This document shows positions 11,310 to 12,586 of a DNA stretch of 12,586 bases, piece after piece. This stretch comes from an uncultured Flavobacteriaceae bacterium (GTDB taxonomy: Bacteria; Bacteroidota; Bacteroidia; Flavobacteriales; Flavobacteriaceae). The position numbers were made by a program, and so were the translations under genes. The stretch is from NCBI GenBank assembly GCA_945788155.1, contig CALZKX010000030.1, positions 1 through 12,586 on the forward strand, given 5' to 3'. Numbering within the stretch: the first letter of the stretch is position 1; every line of letters begins with the position of its first letter. A model generated the notes under the pieces. The model saw nothing but the letters and a program-made list of their open reading frames with translations, was not told the DNA's origin and made no database searches.

Positions 11310-12320
11310 TTATAAGTTTATTGCTGGACAATTACACTCGTACTTTTTTCGTCTGCAACCAAAGTTGATTCCTAAAGTAATTTGATGAAAACCACCATTA
11401 TTAAAAACCACTGAATTCATTTGGTATGAATAGGTATATGCAATGACGTAATTTTTATAATTAATCCCAACTAAAGGTGTAAAATATTGTAATTTTTGGC
11501 TGCTTACACCTGTGCCATTTAAAAACTCGGCACCATCTAAACTTGTTCGATACGATATACCACCCCAAAGTTTTCCAAATTCCACTTCCTTATATACTTT
11601 CATGTTTAAATCTATTAAAGATTCTTCGGTCGCATCACGACGCATAAACATAATAGAAGGCTCATAACTCCATTCACTATTAATACTACTAAAAACATTT
11701 CCAGCAGAAAACAAATACGTTCTTAAATTATTATAACTTAACCCTTGCTCGTTAAAATTAATCCCATCATTCTCTAAAACATTCTTAACGGTTGCATGTG
11801 CATAGAAATTCAAAAACTGATAAGAAAAACCAAAATCAATATTAAAATTGGTAGCACTTTGTTCAATTCCAGAGATAATTGGATCAAAACCATCAGCTAA
11901 AAACGAGGTTTCATCCAACTTGTATTGAATCATTCCTACGCTTAATCCAAACGATAGCATGTTTAAATCAATTGGGTTTCTAGAAAACATTAAATGATGG
12001 GCATAAGTAACATAAGCACCTGTTTGCGAATGGTATCCATTTTTATCATTAAACACAATGGCTCCCATTGCCGAAGGCGTATCCCCAAAACGACCGTTAA
12101 CACTTAGTGTTTGCAAACTTGGAGCATTAGATTGTTCTAGCCATTGCTGCCGACCAGTTAATCTTACCTTATTACAATTTGCAACGCCAGCCATAGATGG
12201 ATGGATTAAATAATAATTATCTGTTAAATAATCAGAGTATATCGGTAACCCCTCTTGTGCTTTGGTAAATTGCACCAAAAAAAACGCAATGAGGAATAAA
12301 TAAATGTTTTTTAAATTCAT
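11310..12320 (-). CDS. PorP/SprF-family type IX secretion outer-membrane protein
   Basis: The 336-residue protein has a signal peptide (MNLKNIYLFLIAFFLVQFTKA|Q) and the family's opening pattern: PIYSDYLTDNYYLIHPSMAG followed by RLTGRQQW. The rest is a run of beta strands typical of these 14-strand-class outer-membrane barrels, closing with HQITLGINFGC. The tail RRKKYECNCPAINL, with its Cys-x-Cys, recurs in this family as I remember it. PorP is required for type IX secretion and SprF for delivery of the SprB adhesin in gliding bacteria. Many extra paralogues exist and usually sit beside a large secreted protein; none is visible here. I chose the ATG at 12320 because it gives a clean signal peptide. 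An in-frame ATG at 12368 would add 16 polar residues ahead of it and overlap a palindrome. Confidence 0.9.
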   Translation of the reverse strand: MNLKNIYLFLIAFFLVQFTKAQEGLPIYSDYLTDNYYLIHPSMAGVANCNKVRLTGRQQWLEQSNAPSLQTLSVNGRFGDTPSAMGAIVFNDKNGYHSQTGAYVTYAHHLMFSRNPIDLNMLSFGLSVGMIQYKLDETSFLADGFDPIISGIEQSATNFNIDFGFSYQFLNFYAHATVKNVLENDGINFNEQGLSYNNLRTYLFSAGNVFSSINSEWSYEPSIMFMRRDATEESLIDLNMKVYKEVEFGKLWGGISYRTSLDGAEFLNGTGVSSQKLQYFTPLVGINYKNYVIAYTYSYQMNSVVFNNGGFHQITLGINFGCRRKKYECNCPAINL

Positions 12321-12352
12321 ATAATTTAATATTTCAAGGCAATTGAGGCTTT

Positions 12353-12368
12353 TTGTATTACAATACAA
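12353..12368. promoter_or_regulatory. 16-bp palindrome in the PorP leader (candidate operator)
   Basis: TTGTATT and AATACAA form perfect 7-base arms around a 2-base centre. It lies between the divergent -7 boxes and the PorP start, 33 bases before the ATG at 12320, where a dimeric repressor could block transcription or an RNA stem could affect translation. The regulator is unknown. Confidence 0.4.
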
Positions 12369-12410
12369 TTATTTAACAATAATGATTGCTAAATTTAGGT
12401 TAATGATTAC

Positions 12411-12418
12411 CAAATATA
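12411..12418 (-). promoter_or_regulatory. -7 promoter element of the PorP-like gene
   Basis: The minus strand reads TATATTTG, a full TAnnTTTG match, 90 bases before the chosen ATG at 12320, which would give a leader of about 80-85 bases containing the palindrome. No clear -33 box. Confidence 0.45.
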
Positions 12419-12442
12419 TATATAACTCGACATTTCTTTTAT

Positions 12443-12450
12443 TATTTTTG
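12443..12450 (+). promoter_or_regulatory. -7 promoter element of the NifU-like gene
   Basis: TATTTTTG matches TAnnTTTG 17 bases before the ATG at 12468. A second match, TATATTTG at 12458-12465, ends two bases before the ATG and is too close to give a complete message, so the first is preferred. Confidence 0.55.
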
Positions 12451-12467
12451 CAAAAAATATATTTGCA

Positions 12468-12586
12468 ATGAAAAAAATTGACGTTTCACTACAAGAAACA
12501 AATAATCCAGCCATACTTAAATTTGAAGCTAATTCTTTTTTAACCCAATACGAAAGTTTTGAGTTTAATAATATTGATGAAGCAAA
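12468..12586 (+). CDS. NifU/Nfu-family iron-sulfur scaffold, N-terminal fragment
   Basis: Thirty-nine codons are present before the window ends. The product begins MKKIDVSLQETNNPAILKF and continues to FEFNNIDEA. The pattern 'NPAILKFEAN...FL.....FEF.NIDEA' matches the N-terminal Nfu domain, in which a TxNPxxLKF motif opens the fold and a later segment precedes 'SPLAxxLF'. Full-length proteins of this type carry a C-terminal NifU-like CxxC domain that binds and hands on a 4Fe-4S cluster. That domain would lie beyond the right edge, so cluster binding cannot be confirmed. It is divergent from the PorP-like gene. Confidence 0.75.
   Translation, partial: MKKIDVSLQETNNPAILKFEANSFLTQYESFEFNNIDEA

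Noticed and set aside
12321..12368. Upstream start for the PorP-like gene adding 16 residues
   Set aside because: It would put polar residues ahead of a clean signal peptide and overlaps the palindrome.
1..12586. CRISPR array, tRNA, rRNA, insertion sequence or defence system
   Set aside because: No regularly spaced repeats, cloverleaf-like segments, transposase or nuclease genes were seen.

Overview
The window is an AT-rich stretch of chromosome from a member of the Bacteroidota, almost certainly the family Flavobacteriaceae. Four things point there: a PorP/SprF-type protein (type IX secretion and gliding family), envelope proteins whose signal peptides end in a residue pair 'AQ', repeated TAnnTTTG promoter elements (the Bacteroidota -7 box, once with a perfect TTTG -33 box), and a general lack of Shine-Dalgarno sequences. 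The genus cannot be fixed from the sequence. The content is chromosomal core and envelope biology. I see no CRISPR array, tRNA, rRNA, transposase or prophage.

Layout. (1) 1-1983, minus strand: pdxJ (vitamin B6), an alpha/beta hydrolase translationally coupled to it (TAATG overlap), a small four-helix membrane protein of the 'phage holin 4' (YvlD-like) family, then the first codons of a probable trigger factor gene with its own strong promoter. (2) 2034-3616, plus strand: a CBS-pair/ACT-like protein followed after 3 bases by NAD kinase, divergent from pdxJ. (3) 3696-7745, plus strand: a small secreted beta-barrel protein (DUF6089-like), uppS and bamA, tightly packed or overlapping. (4) 7746-9686: a spacer with a sigma-54-like site and alternative hairpins, then two OmpH/Skp-family periplasmic chaperone genes, the first with a long repetitive Lys/Glu/Ala tail, closed by a clear intrinsic terminator. 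(5) 9685-10479: murI, whose -7 box lies inside the terminator T-tract. (6) 10480-12320: a spacer with degenerate dispersed-repeat sequence, then minus-strand gamma-carbonic-anhydrase-like and PorP/SprF genes. (7) 12411-12586: a divergent intergenic region with a 16-bp palindrome and the start of a NifU/Nfu-like gene.

How it fits together. Regions 3-5 form an envelope-biogenesis block: UppS makes the undecaprenyl carrier for peptidoglycan and surface glycans, BamA inserts outer-membrane barrels, the OmpH/Skp proteins hold unfolded barrels in the periplasm, and MurI supplies D-glutamate for peptidoglycan. PorP/SprF is itself an outer-membrane client of this machinery.

I did not find a clearly new system. 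The best leads are the tail of the first OmpH protein, the regulatory-looking spacer between bamA and ompH, the missing ATG start of bamA, and the uncharacterised genes beside nadK and uppS.
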